Of a stretch of 64,000 nucleotides of DNA, positions 51,599 to 64,000 are shown one piece after another (the first letter of the stretch is position 1; every line of letters starts with the position of its first letter). This stretch comes from Actinomucor elegans (lineage: Eukaryota > Mucoromycota > Mucoromycetes > Mucorales > Mucoraceae). The translations under genes were made by a program, and so were the position numbers. The stretch is from assembly GCA_026027325.1 (NCBI GenBank), contig JAMSLZ010000004.1, forward strand, positions 1,922,001-1,986,000. The letters run 5' to 3'. A model generated the notes under the pieces. That model was not told where the DNA came from, ran no database searches, and worked only from the letters and a program-made list of their open reading frames with translations.

Positions 51599-53919
51599 AA
51601 CTATAGAATAGAAGCCAAAGCGAAGAAAAGAAAAAAGCAATTTTTAGTTTTACATGTCATGTTTTAAATTCTGCATAACCCAGCCAGATTTCTGTTTGAA
51701 ACATCAGATCTTCCCGTTATCATCCATAGAGATATTATGGATAAGACCCTTGGTCTTCTTTTTTATCTACCTTCTTATTGAACAAATAAAATAAAATCAA
51801 ACTGAACACATATATAGGTCCTCTTGGGTTTATGTCTTTAACAATTTATTTGGTAAATGAAAACATAATAATCATAAAATACCCTGTGATTTTAACGTGG
51901 ACGTTTAGTTTATTGACTGTTGTTTTTTGTCAAGCAATCCTATCATATAAAGAATAGAAGAGAAAGCGTTAAAAGATCCTTCTGTAATACTATTTATTGG
52001 TTAATTATGATTATTACATATATATATGTCTAAAAGTTTCCTGCATTGTCTCTACACAGAATATACGTTGTTCATTCTTTTGATACACTTTGGTGTCATT
52101 GGTCAACCTGAATCAGTCATTCATTTTCATTGGCTGTCGGTGTTTACACGTATTGGTCGAGTCATGTTCTATTCTCACTCACTTTAACCATAAAAATATA
52201 ATGCCTATCTCTGCTAATATCCAAGCTAAATGTTTTAAATATATAGTCTATATAAAACAAAATCCAGTATTTTCAATGCATTAAATACTATAACGATAGA
52301 TCAAAGACAACGGTTGCACTGAAATTCTGATATTCTTTTTTGTTTTTGTTTCTCACATAGCTTATATCACTCAAAAGAGAATACAGTTTTGAACAATTTT
52401 GATCAAGTTTACAGAGATTGAAATAGCCTTTAGCATTCTTCATGCTATCATTCTGATAGAAAGAGGTAAGACTCTAAAGTTTACTAAAATTTGCAACTTG
52501 GGCGAATTAACATACTACTTGAAGTGAGCGGAAAAACCTCGGCCGACTCTCGGCCTCAATGTCGTTTCTGATTCATGCTCAGACTAAGAAGCAACATCTG
52601 ATAACAACCTCGATTGAGACCCAATGCAGCTGGCTCGCTTAACGTCTTGCGCACATGTATTGATCCAGAGTTTCATTGGCCCTTATACGTAATCGAGGGT
52701 CTCGATTTTCTTAATTGAATATAGTGGTAAAATGATCATACCATTATGAAAGGGTTCAGGAACCTAAAAATTTGATAATGCGATTCTCCGATGTTACTGT
52801 TTGTCCCTTGACCAAATAAAGTCCAAGATGGCTTGTGCCCTTGACATTTTCGTTTGGTATTGTTCTATAAGAATAATCTTATTGAATGTATCCATACATT
52901 GCAATTGTTAACTCAAATACGTGGCGCAACAGCAAATTTTATCGCCATGATTCATTTTCAATATATAGTTTGGTTCAATAAATGACAAATAGCCTGATGA
53001 TGGTTTTTGACAAAGGTTACCATTATGTTGCTCCGAATTAAAGGTGAAAGCACACATAGAAGGTAAAAACGTGCAAGGATATATCTTTCAATAAGTAATA
53101 AATTTGGGGAAATTAACAATAATCTGACAGTTCTAACTTAACATTCCGCACAATCTTGGACCCAGATATCCTCTGTAATCTCTGTGGATCTCAATTCACT
53201 GGATACGTCAGATTACAAACCCCTTAATCATGTTATGATCTAACCTTAACAAGATGCTGTTTACTTGCGTATATACAAGTCAGTTTTTCTTTCTTTTGAG
53301 GCTTATTGGTCAATTTACAGCCTACATTAGGTGTAACCAAAAGTTAAATTGCAAAAAGACTTACGGTTGGCGTTCGTGAAACATATTTTTGCTCTACTGT
53401 GTCACAAATCAAGAAGTGACGCTGCTTGACTCTCAATTCTGTGCTTGCACCCTGACTTTAGATTATTTTTCGATTACGAGAACTAGTAATTGTTATGCAT
53501 TCGTATATGAGTTTAGTATACCTGCAAACATACTATTCGTAAGTCATTCATTGACTTTTTACTTTTACAATAAATGTAGTTTAAACAAGTAAAAATTTAT
53601 TATAGTAGGTATAATTTCATAATAGTAGGTACATCAGCATAAAACAAATAATAATACTTTTTTTTCAAAAGACACATGGTACCGGGGATCAAAAGGATAT
53701 AATATTGCATACTGTTTTTTACGTAAGAAGGCCAAATGTTACCCAAGTATATTAAACATCGTAATATGCAGATCAGAAATTTCATTATACTGCAGAAGAC
53801 CACGCACAAAAAAAGACAGGTTATTTCTACCATTTAAGAATTACGTGGGGATCCTGATACACAAAAGCATTTGCTATACATTGGCAAATTGTCCGTTGTT
53901 ATTGCTCTTGTCAAAAACA
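51599..53919. other. Long intergenic region between arrestin and chitinase
   Basis: About 2.4 kb. A GC-richer patch at about 52540-52700 (ctcggccgactctcggcc) stands out but has no convincing frame or RNA fold. No gene is supportable. Confidence 0.5.
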
Positions 53920-53928
53920 TATATAAAG
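53920..53928 (+). promoter_or_regulatory. TATA box of the chitinase gene
   Basis: TATATAAAG lies 85-93 bp upstream of the chitinase ATG, followed by C/T-rich leader sequence (ttattctcttccccattaca). Confidence 0.55.
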
Positions 53929-54012
53929 GCCTGATCAGATTGATCTTCCTCAAAATCATTATTCTCTTCCCCATTACATTCCTTCTGTATCCAATTCCAT
54001 TCATTTCAAACA

Positions 54013-56007
54013 ATGATTTTCTCTGGTAGTAAATTCGTCGGTATTGCCGCTGCTGTATTGTTAGCTGTTTCTGGTACTCAAGCTGATTTTCTCGATAAGC
54101 CTAGCGTTGCTACCTATTGGGGCCAAGTAAGTACATACTATATGAATCAAGCACAGCATTTCTAACTGGAATATCATGTTAATTAGAATTCTAAAGGTGG
54201 TCACGACACTCAAAAGCCTCTCTCTCATTACTGTGACTCTTCTTCTGATGTCATGGTCATGTCCTTTGTCCTTGACTTTAAGGATGGCAGTCTTCCTACT
54301 CTGAATCTAGCAAACGGCTGTAATGGACCTAATTTCCCTGGCACTGGCTTATTACAATGTCCTTCTGTGGGTGAAGGTAAATGAGTTAATTTGATGCTCC
54401 AGTAACTGTTTCATTAACCGTATTTTTATTACAGATATTAAGACTTGCCAAAAGAAAGGTAAGACCGTCCTAATGTCTTTGGGCGGTGCTTCTGGTATTT
54501 ATGGTTTTGCCAATAACGCTGCTGGTGAAGCTTTTGCTGATACCCTCTGGAATGTCTTTGGTGGTGGTAAAAGTAGTACTCGCCCCTTTGGTGATGCAGT
54601 CCTTGATGGTTTTGATCTTGATATTGAAGGTGGCGGTCCTACTGGTTATGCCGTAAGTAAAATGAACGAAAAATTATACAGTCATTTAACTGATCTTTCA
54701 CCGTATTTAGGCCATGGTCAAACGTCTTCGCTCTCACTTCGCCAAAGACAAGTCCAAAAAATACTACATTACTGGTGCTCCTCAATGTCCTTTCCCTGAT
54801 GCTATGATGGGTACAGTCATGGATGAAGTAGCATTTGACGCTGTCATGGTTCAATTCTACAATAACTATTGTGCTACTGCAAGTGGAAGTTTCAACTTTA
54901 ACACCTGGGATACTTGGGCCAAGAAAACCTCACCTAACAAGAACGTCAAGATTTTGTTAGGTATTCCTGGTTCCAGTGCTGCTGCTGGCAGCGGTTATGT
55001 CCCTTTCGACACTCTCAAGCCTATTGTCGAAAACGTTTATTCTACCTACTCTAGCTTTGGTGGTGTTATGCTTTGGGGTAAGTTCTAAACTCAATAACTG
55101 ATAAAGAGTTTTCTTGCTGATATCATCTTGTACCTTTATTAAAATAGATGCTTCTGCTTCTTACGCTAATACTGATGTTTCTCCCAGTTATCAAGTTGCT
55201 GTCGCCAAATTAGTTCATGGCCTCAGCTCTGCTGGAAATAAACCTATTACGACTACTACCACCGTTAAGACAACTACCACCAAGTCTTCTGCTACTAAGA
55301 CTAACAGCGCCAGTGCCTCTTCTCTCCCTACTTCAACCAAGACCGTTACTGTCCCCAGTACCACCACTTCCACTGCGGCTCCTACTACCGATCCCACGAA
55401 TGTCCCCATTGTCTGTGTCAAAGACGGCCAAACCTGTAGCAACGAAGGCCAACTCTCTTGTTCAGGTGACTCCTTCGGTGTTTGTAATCATGGCAAATGG
55501 TCCTTGCGTGGCTGCCCTAGTGGTCTCACTTGCTTCTCTACCGCTGATGGTGCTTCTGTTTACTGTGCCCAAGGCACCGGCAAGAACACCTGTCCTTCTG
55601 ACAAGAAATTATTAACCACCACTATCACCAAGATTGCCAAGCCCAAAAACAAGAAACCTGTTAAAGGCCATCAAGGCCCTGCTGCCAAGCCTTATAAGAG
55701 TGGCCGTATCACTGCTCAATTCTCTGTTACTCACTCCAATGCCAAGTCGTTTGTCGCTATTATCAATGCTCGTCGTTTGGATAAGCGTGCCTTTGGCAAG
55801 ACTCTTATTGTTCAATTCAAGGTCGATAAGAATATCAGAATTACCAAGGTCAAGAACGGTAAAGTCACTCAACGTGGTAACAATGTCAAGATTCAGTACA
55901 AGAACAGTGACAAGAAGACCATGATGGCTGTCATTGAAGTGCATGGTGCTATCAAGTCTGGTGTCTTTGTCGCCCCTAACGCAAACACCTTAAAGTTCTC
56001 TTCTTAG
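54013..56007 (+). CDS. Secreted GH18 chitinase with chitin-binding module, 5 exons, 582 aa
   Basis: Hydrolyses chitin at the cell wall or outside the cell. Exons 54013-54126, 54187-54376, 54435-54652, 54711-55077 and 55148-56007 join in phase through 52-70 nt GT-AG introns. A signal peptide ([17 protein letters not shown]) precedes [16 protein letters not shown], the usual class III start. The catalytic motif DGFDLDIE (DxxDxDxE) is complete in exon 3. The barrel ends near GGVMLWGDASASYA. Then follow a Thr/Ser-rich linker, a Cys-rich module ([19 protein letters not shown] ... GCPSGLTC ... YCAQG) resembling CBM19, and a C-terminal domain of about 115 residues, Lys-rich and probably beta-rich ([19 protein letters not shown]). 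The architecture resembles Rhizopus-type chitinases as I recall them; no search was run. Confidence 0.92.
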
Positions 56008-56747
56008 ATTAAACACCCATAGATTTTGTTCTACTTTTCATCTTCATTCGTCTGGTTTACATATGAAGACTCGACATCTATTTCGCTATTATAGCTGTTG
56101 TTTCATTTTTTTCTTATTTTTGTACAACATTCTTCTATAAACATCAATAAACTACTCTCCTCTTCATCATCCTGTATAACACAATTGTTTGTTCTGCTTA
56201 GTTGAAATATCCTCTGCTCTCAACCAAGTGATAAACAATATTTCTTTTACCAAAGATTCATGATCATTATCACTTATGCAGTAAAATACTTTATTCAGCA
56301 ACTTTTCGCTTAATGACAAATGCTCAATGTAAAGTTAGAGGTAGGTGCAAATGATCTTGTTTTTTAAAACATAAAGCAAGAAATTTCAATTCTCATAACT
56401 TACTCTTTAATAAAGGCTACATGAGATGATGCCACATATGATAAGTGTATAGTTCTACTAAGGGTGAGATGTCGCTTTTGTTTTTATAATTCCATCATAT
56501 ATCTAATCATAGATCAATGCACACAATTTAGTGGAAAATAGTAAACATTTGTAGTATTAATCTCTCACTGGAGGAGTAAATATATATATATATATATATA
56601 TATTGTCTAGCCATTCTTCGCTTATGTTAAAACATACATGTTCTTTGTATAGACTTGCGTTTATTTATTTACTCGTGTGTATATATGCATAATTTACAAA
56701 AGAAAAGAGCATCCAAATGGGCTCTATATAGTTCCAAGTATCATGGA
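56008..56747. other. Intergenic DNA between convergent chitinase and GH9 genes
   Basis: Both genes end towards this stretch, so it should hold their 3' untranslated ends (AATAA-type signal near 56147). A (TA)n microsatellite lies at about 56580-56603. No gene. Confidence 0.55.
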
Positions 56748-58650
<1,903 letters not shown>

Positions 58651-58752
58651 CTATTTTAAGACAATTTATTTGATAGACCTAAAAGGATAAACCCTTTACT
58701 TGTACAAGGATGTTGCCAAGATCTGAAGCTAATCCAATCAATCAATGCACGT

Positions 58753-59476
58753 TTATTCAAGTTTTTTCCCTTTTTGTTGACCTTGCTTTAGCTGATTTAA
58801 CCGCCTATCATCTACACGTTGAAGAAAAGCAACTTTTTCCATATAACCGTCCTTATTCTTGTATTTTAAATCATCTCGAATGCCTTCTCTATCCACGTAA
58901 CCCTGCCAATCCAATTTACTCTTTTCAAGTGTATTCATCTTGGGCTCTTTGATATTGTATTTGGTTACTAAAGATGAAAGGGTTGATTTTGGTCTCTTTG
59001 TCGTGTTTTTTTTGGGTGATGATGATACGGCAATTGGTGGTGACGAAACGGCAACTGGCGGTGATGAGGCTGTGGATAGTGGCGTTGTTTCTTGTGTCAT
59101 TTTGGAAGATTTTGTATTCATTTCGGCCCAAATAGCATCGATTCTGGACTTCTTGTTGGATTCACTATCGAAAGGTTTTTAGTATTGTGGCTAAATATTT
59201 CTTATTTTTTATTTTACCTTTGTTCTACAACTTCTACTTGTGCTAAACTTCTCTTATTGGTTTTAGAGCTTTGTTCTACGTCCTCCTCATCGTCATCGTC
59301 TTCTTCTAAATCTCGGTCATCGTCAACTTCACTGTCGTTTTCTAGTTGTTTTTAGAATAGTTGCACGTTTTTCCAATAATTATGTTACCTTCAGGAACAA
59401 AGTCAGAGTCCTCTTCTTCGTCTTCTTCTTCGTCCTCAATATTAGGATTGTTATAAAAATCTTTCAAGGTAGACAT
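58753..59476 (-). CDS. SWC5: Swc5/BCNT (Cfdp1) family protein, 3 exons, 207 aa
   Basis: Swc5 is a subunit of the SWR1 complex that exchanges H2A for H2A.Z in chromatin. Minus-strand exons 59476-59389, 59341-59218 and 59164-58753 are in phase through 47-53 nt introns. The N terminus is very acidic (EDEEEDEEEDSDFVPEG; DDDRDLEEDDDDEEDVEQ), followed by a Ser/Pro/Lys linker. The C-terminal BCNT domain is typical: LDWQGYVDREGIRDDLKYKN, KDGYMEKVAFLQRVDDRR. The size is short compared with yeast Swc5 but normal for the domain set. The next gene, OSBP, lies about 240 bp upstream on the same strand. Confidence 0.93.
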
Positions 59477-59717
59477 ACTATTGGCGTCTTTTGAGTGAAA
59501 CAAAACAAAAACAAGAAAATCTGTCTACTACGGCATTTGTCTGGGTTAAAAAAAAGCTTGCCAACTGCGCTTTTTTATTTTATTTTTATTGGAAATAACG
59601 TGATACGTTATACGTTTATTGATTCTACAAATGGTACTTGTATGTATATAAATGTGAAAGAGAAAGAGCAAATTAGAGATTAAAAGAGAAAAGGTATAAT
59701 AGTAAAGTAGCGTAAGC

Positions 59718-61129
59718 TTATGTGCGAGTATGAAGCGACTTGTTATATGTCCAAGCACCAGCATCCAAGTGATGTTTTGAGTTGATAAGCTTCTTTAACT
59801 CTGCATTTTTTTGCTGATACACGTTTCCGTTAGGTGCATCAATGTCCTTTTCAAAGACAAACAATGAAGGCTGCCATACTTCTTTCTTTTCTTCACGTTC
59901 TTTACGTACACCACGTTGCCAATCTTCAATCTTGGACTTTTCAGTGTTTGCAAGCTTATAATTCTTGGTTTTAAGTGCTTCAGTCACTGGACCCCAAATA
60001 CGATGTGTTTCCAACTCGCTTTGCTCTTCCACAGGTGCTGTCTTACGTTCAGCCATAGGTTCAGCCTCAGCATCAAAGAGAAGTTGTTTTTCTTCTGAGC
60101 CAGCTTTGCTAAAGAACGATTGATGGCTCCAACGACCCGATATAGTGTAATATAACTTTTCCTTGACATAAACTGAACCTTTGACATGGTTGTATTCACC
60201 ACCAAACCAAGGCTTAGGTACAAAGTCAATGACAGCCTTGGAGCCATTAGATCCAACTACTGTACAAGAACCACCTAATTCGATATAAGCGCCACCAGTC
60301 AATACACCACGAATCAAAAGGTCGGGAAAATCAATCATATATTGTTCGTCAAATTTCTTGAGATATAAAACAGCTCTACCCACTTGCTCAACGCGAATAG
60401 ACGTTCCTTTAAACTTGGACTTTTGACCGCCTAGTTGTAATACACGAGTTAATAGCCGAGAAAAGGCAATATTACTATCCGCAGAACTTACTATGTCCGT
60501 TCAATGAAACTCCAGCCTTTTCATCTTCGAGGTAAAAGGCAGAAATAGGAGGGTGATGACAGACCTGTTCACAAATACAGGTAGCATCGCCCATAGTACA
60601 AAAGAACTGTTCTCCCAAAATGGGATTATAAGGCTTCTTTTCATAAACACCGTTAGTACATCGAGAAGCGTAACTACCATAGAAGGTAGATATTAACCAG
60701 CGACAAATAGCCAGTAAACGATCTATTTCAGTGGTTAGTTTCCTATCAACTCGTTTTATTGTTGTCACGCACCTTCAGGTGATTCTGCTTTACTAATCGC
60801 ATTAAAGCTAGTTGGATGGTCACCCCAATAAGTGCTAACAAAAAAAAATTAAAAAATTAAAAACACTTGCAAGCAGAGCTTATTTCTTTTTTTCTTTTTT
60901 TTTTTTACCCATATTCCAATAATGAAAGGCCATTCAAAAAGAAAGCAGGACAAGTCAAAGAGGAAAGATCGCCAGTAAAACTAATTACCACCTTCAAAAA
61001 CTCTTTAAACTCTTTAAACTGGCTCTTTTCTTCCAAGTTTTTCATTGAAAGTTTATCTACATCGCTTGTGGTAGGTGCTTCATCGTCTGAAGTCTTGTTG
61101 ACCTTTTTGTTACCAAATCCTAAAGCCAT
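59718..61129 (-). CDS. Oxysterol-binding protein (Osh4/Kes1-like), 4 exons, 408 aa
   Basis: A lipid-exchange protein of membrane contact sites (sterol/PI4P). Minus-strand exons 61129-60909, 60834-60773, 60722-60492 and 60430-59718 join in phase. The fingerprint EQVCHHPPISAFY corresponds to the family EQVSHHPP motif with Cys for Ser. KPYNPILGEQFFC, TYWGDHPTSFNAI, KSKFKGTSIRVEQVGRAV and FGGEYNHVKGSVYV are also family-like. It lacks PH and ankyrin domains, as do short Osh proteins. The Lys/Glu-rich C-terminal region (KIEDWQRGVRKEREEKKEVW) and final WTYNKSLHTRT are standard. Start: ATG 61129 before GFGNKKVNK; a T/A-rich leader lies upstream. Confidence 0.92.
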
Positions 61130-64000
61130 TTTTTCGAAATAGAGAGAAAGTAAAAAGTAAAAAGAAAGAGTTCGAAAATGATGAATGTGCCACTATTTGA
61201 GTCCCAAAAATAAAGCGGAGTTTTCAATAGGCTTGTTTGTTTGACAAGTGAGTTACGTTTTCGACACGCGTTAATCTGTTTTACCGTTGCAAGACGTACA
61301 ATTGACGTGAATACAAAAAAAAAAAAAAGAAATAAAAAAAAAGTGCAGCCTAGCACAATTGAATTGAAGGAAAAGCTTGAGGCAGTGAACATTAGCAGTA
61401 GACCGGACACAGTGGCAGAATAATAATATTGTAATACATCAGTGGCTTATAATACAGTCAGCTTTTTAACTGCAAAAAGGAAATTAAATAGCAGCAGTAT
61501 CGGCTCGTGGATCTTTGTTTCTTTCATATAATGAAAAAAAAGTAGCCAGATGTAAAAGAGTGCATTAACAGTTATTTACACAGAATTCCTTGCATATCGG
61601 ATAGTACAAGTATATCATGCTACATTTCTTTAAAATTGTCGACGTATGTCCTATTTTGTTTTACGATAGTTAGCCAAAAAGAAAAATCCAGCTATATGCA
61701 TTACACCTTAAGCAACCTATATTTGTATCAAGAACAATGTCGTCTATATTACGCTATAGCCATAGTTGGGCTATTTTTTTTTTCGGAGTAGTCCCTACAA
61801 AAAAAAAGTGATGTTTATTAAAGATTGGTAGTGAGTCAGTTTTGTATTAGAGTATATGTATAAACTATACTATACTAGTTCCGGTTCTTAAGATCAACCT
61901 ATCTTATCAATCAGACATATCTGATCAAGTTCAGCTACACTTTACACATAAATCCTTCTTTTCACAATCAGTACTTGATGACTCTTTGTCTGTCCGTATT
62001 TTCCTCTTGCCACATGCATGTCTTATTATATATCTATTCTTTTTTTTAATAATAATCTAACTATGCTCAACCAATCTCTAAATTGTTGTAAGACCAAACT
62101 AGTTTCATAATTCTCCCTAAATGCACCCCTTAACTAAGAGGCTCTTTCGGTCGAGAATATTTATCATAATTTGGCTAATGAGAGTTACTAACTGACGATT
62201 TTTTTTTATCAATTCATTGCATTAGACTCAAATTAATGTTGAGCCTGATAAATTTGCTCATTTTGAGCATAGTCTATTTTTCAAATGCGAAATTGGACCA
62301 AGATCGACCAAGATCTCTCGATTGAATGTTGTGTACCATAGTCTTAGCGTTTAGCAAAAACCGTAGAAAATACATTTTGTTTTAATCATAAGGTATAGTA
62401 TACTATTTAAGAAGTCTAGAATGGAATTCTGTCAATAGACTTCTATGAGAAGTCATTTAATAGGAAAAAAACGTTATTCTATATATTTCCGGATTTTAAA
62501 GTGTGTCTTGTTACTGATATAGACAAAATTTCGTAATGGATCAGGGATCAAGAATGTCATAGACTTTTGTCTTGGGATCTTTGCTAACATCTATTTTTTT
62601 TAAAAATAAATAAATAAATAATGAGCATTTGAGTGTCAATTAGCAAGTATATGTAAATTTCAGGGCTTTTAGGTGTAGTAATAGGCTATGACTGATTGTT
62701 AATAAATTGTTATATTATGCCATCCCTCCCCTTGTTATACCGTACTTTCAACACTAAAAAGAAAAAGTTGTTTTTAAATAGAGTCTTGAAGATTATTTTA
62801 CAGCAAAATCACAACATCACAATTTTTCTGCAGCTCAATTAAAGTCCAAATAGTGGTGATTAGTGAAGATCATGATTACGTTATGTTTTGAGAAAGGATG
62901 AAGGATAAAATAAGCTAAACTCTAGTATTTTATTTTCTCACTACTCTCCATCATTATTATTGCCAAGTAATTCCTGATACGACTGCTCAATAGCATATAT
63001 GTGGCATCCATGTTACTAGACAGCCGTATGCATGACAAGATTTGATAGCTAAGGTAATTATTGCTTTGATCATCCCCACAATTAAGCTTATATTAATTTT
63101 AAAGTTCAATACATAACATGAGGTACATTCAATCCATCATAGAAAGCGTAATTACCCTCAAAGTGTATTGCGTACGGCTAATATAAAGATATTAAAGCAA
63201 AATATTATGATCCACTTCTTCCTCAAGACTCGATAAAGAAACTGGGGTGCAAATTAAAAGCAAATCTTAACGAGGACATTCTATCGAGTTTTTCAATTCA
63301 TTGTTACGCGATACTGAAATAAAAGTCCCTGTATCTACTGACATTAACGAATCCCACCCAGCTACTCTTATCAGATTTGACTTTGATTTTAACGATAATA
63401 AGCTCATGCTATATGCTTGAATTTATAAAAATGAAAAAGTAAAAATGCAAAAAAAAAGGTTTAACAAAAAGGAGATACTGATGTTGTCCTGGTATTGCGA
63501 CTCTATTGACCTAGGTATTGTCACCTATCTATTTGCAATACGCACAGGCCGTAGCTGCCTCCTTAGATGGCGTATGAGCTGGATGTCTAGTAAGTCTCGT
63601 AGCTATATCTGCACAGATGACCATGGCCTCTCAATGATAGTTTATGAATGCGACACTATCCAAAATTTCCTATGAGACGAACTGCCATTTGCTCCATTTG
63701 GCATGCTATTACACGACCGCCCTTGCATTCCTCCAATTGCTGCCCCTACAGTCTAGCGCTGCTCATGCTATCCTGTTGCATTTGACTAATAAGCTATGCC
63801 AAGAATATACTCTTGGACCTAAATAGTATATTCGATTTCATTTAGATTGCAAGTTAGAGATGTCCAATATATTTTATAGGACACCATTGAACCCTATCAA
63901 TCTACAGCTGATAATAATAATAGACATTCTTATTATATTCTGTTACATGAATATCACACAAAGCTATACATAGTTGTTATCCACTAAGGGTAGGATCCAA
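61130..64000. other. Intergenic DNA to window end
   Basis: No supportable gene in about 2.9 kb. The first about 200 bp should hold the OSBP promoter (poly-A/T tracts near 61315-61340). Between 63440 and 63840 both strands give only short, broken readings with no recognisable motif. Confidence 0.5.

Noticed and set aside
52540..52700. GC-richer patch with ctcggccgactctcggcc suggesting a structured RNA
   Set aside because: No tRNA-like or snoRNA-like fold or box motifs could be built; left as intergenic.
63445..63826. Two short plus-strand ORFs near the right end
   Set aside because: Neither strand gives a coherent reading or known motif; possibly old repeat debris.

Overview
The window looks like nuclear DNA of a fungus, most probably a Mucoromycota (Mucorales-type) mould. 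The evidence is 50-70 nt GT-AG introns, AT-rich intergenic DNA, a secreted GH18 chitinase with a cysteine-rich chitin-binding module, a membrane-anchored GH9 glucanase, and a heavy load of chromodomain-bearing Ty3/gypsy elements. No species is claimed.

Positions 1-991 hold the 5' part of a DDB1 gene on the minus strand. From about 1.9 to 42.5 kb the window is a nested transposon island. Its main parts are: a broken LINE (ORF1 remnant, then the start of ORF2) split by an intact chromovirus copy (3686-9799, 5-bp target duplication); a CACTA (Tnp2/EnSpm-type) DNA transposon (10359-17736) with a six-exon transposase gene and a divergent three-exon partner gene; a second intact chromovirus copy (18120-24235) inside an inverted solo LTR of its own family, itself inside an AT-rich ORF; a very AT-rich Merlin/IS1595-like transposon (about 25.3-27.4 kb); LINE endonuclease and chromovirus pol fragments; several solo LTRs of at least four families; and a perfect 74-bp-arm palindrome split by one of them. 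A gene of unknown function occurs twice in inverted orientation (31.58-33.4 and 36.39-38.42 kb). A decayed second CACTA element follows (38.42 to about 41.7 kb). A tRNA-Gly(UCC) gene lies at 42553-42623.

From about 44.8 kb the window becomes ordinary gene space: a muniscin (Syp1/FCHO-like endocytic adaptor), an unrecognised small spliced gene, an alpha-arrestin with PPxY-type motifs, a chitinase, a GH9 endoglucanase, a Swc5/BCNT chromatin-remodelling subunit and an oxysterol-binding protein. The last 2.8 kb has no supportable gene.

Functionally, the host genes cover ubiquitin-ligase/DNA repair (DDB1), endocytosis (muniscin and arrestin), cell-wall polymer degradation (GH18 and GH9), chromatin (Swc5) and lipid transfer (OSBP). 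The most unusual points are: gag-pro and pol of both chromovirus copies lie in one frame separated by a single TGA; the coding-complete CACTA element has matching ends but unrelated flanks; the Merlin-like DNA has an alien composition; and the duplicated spliced gene is unidentified.
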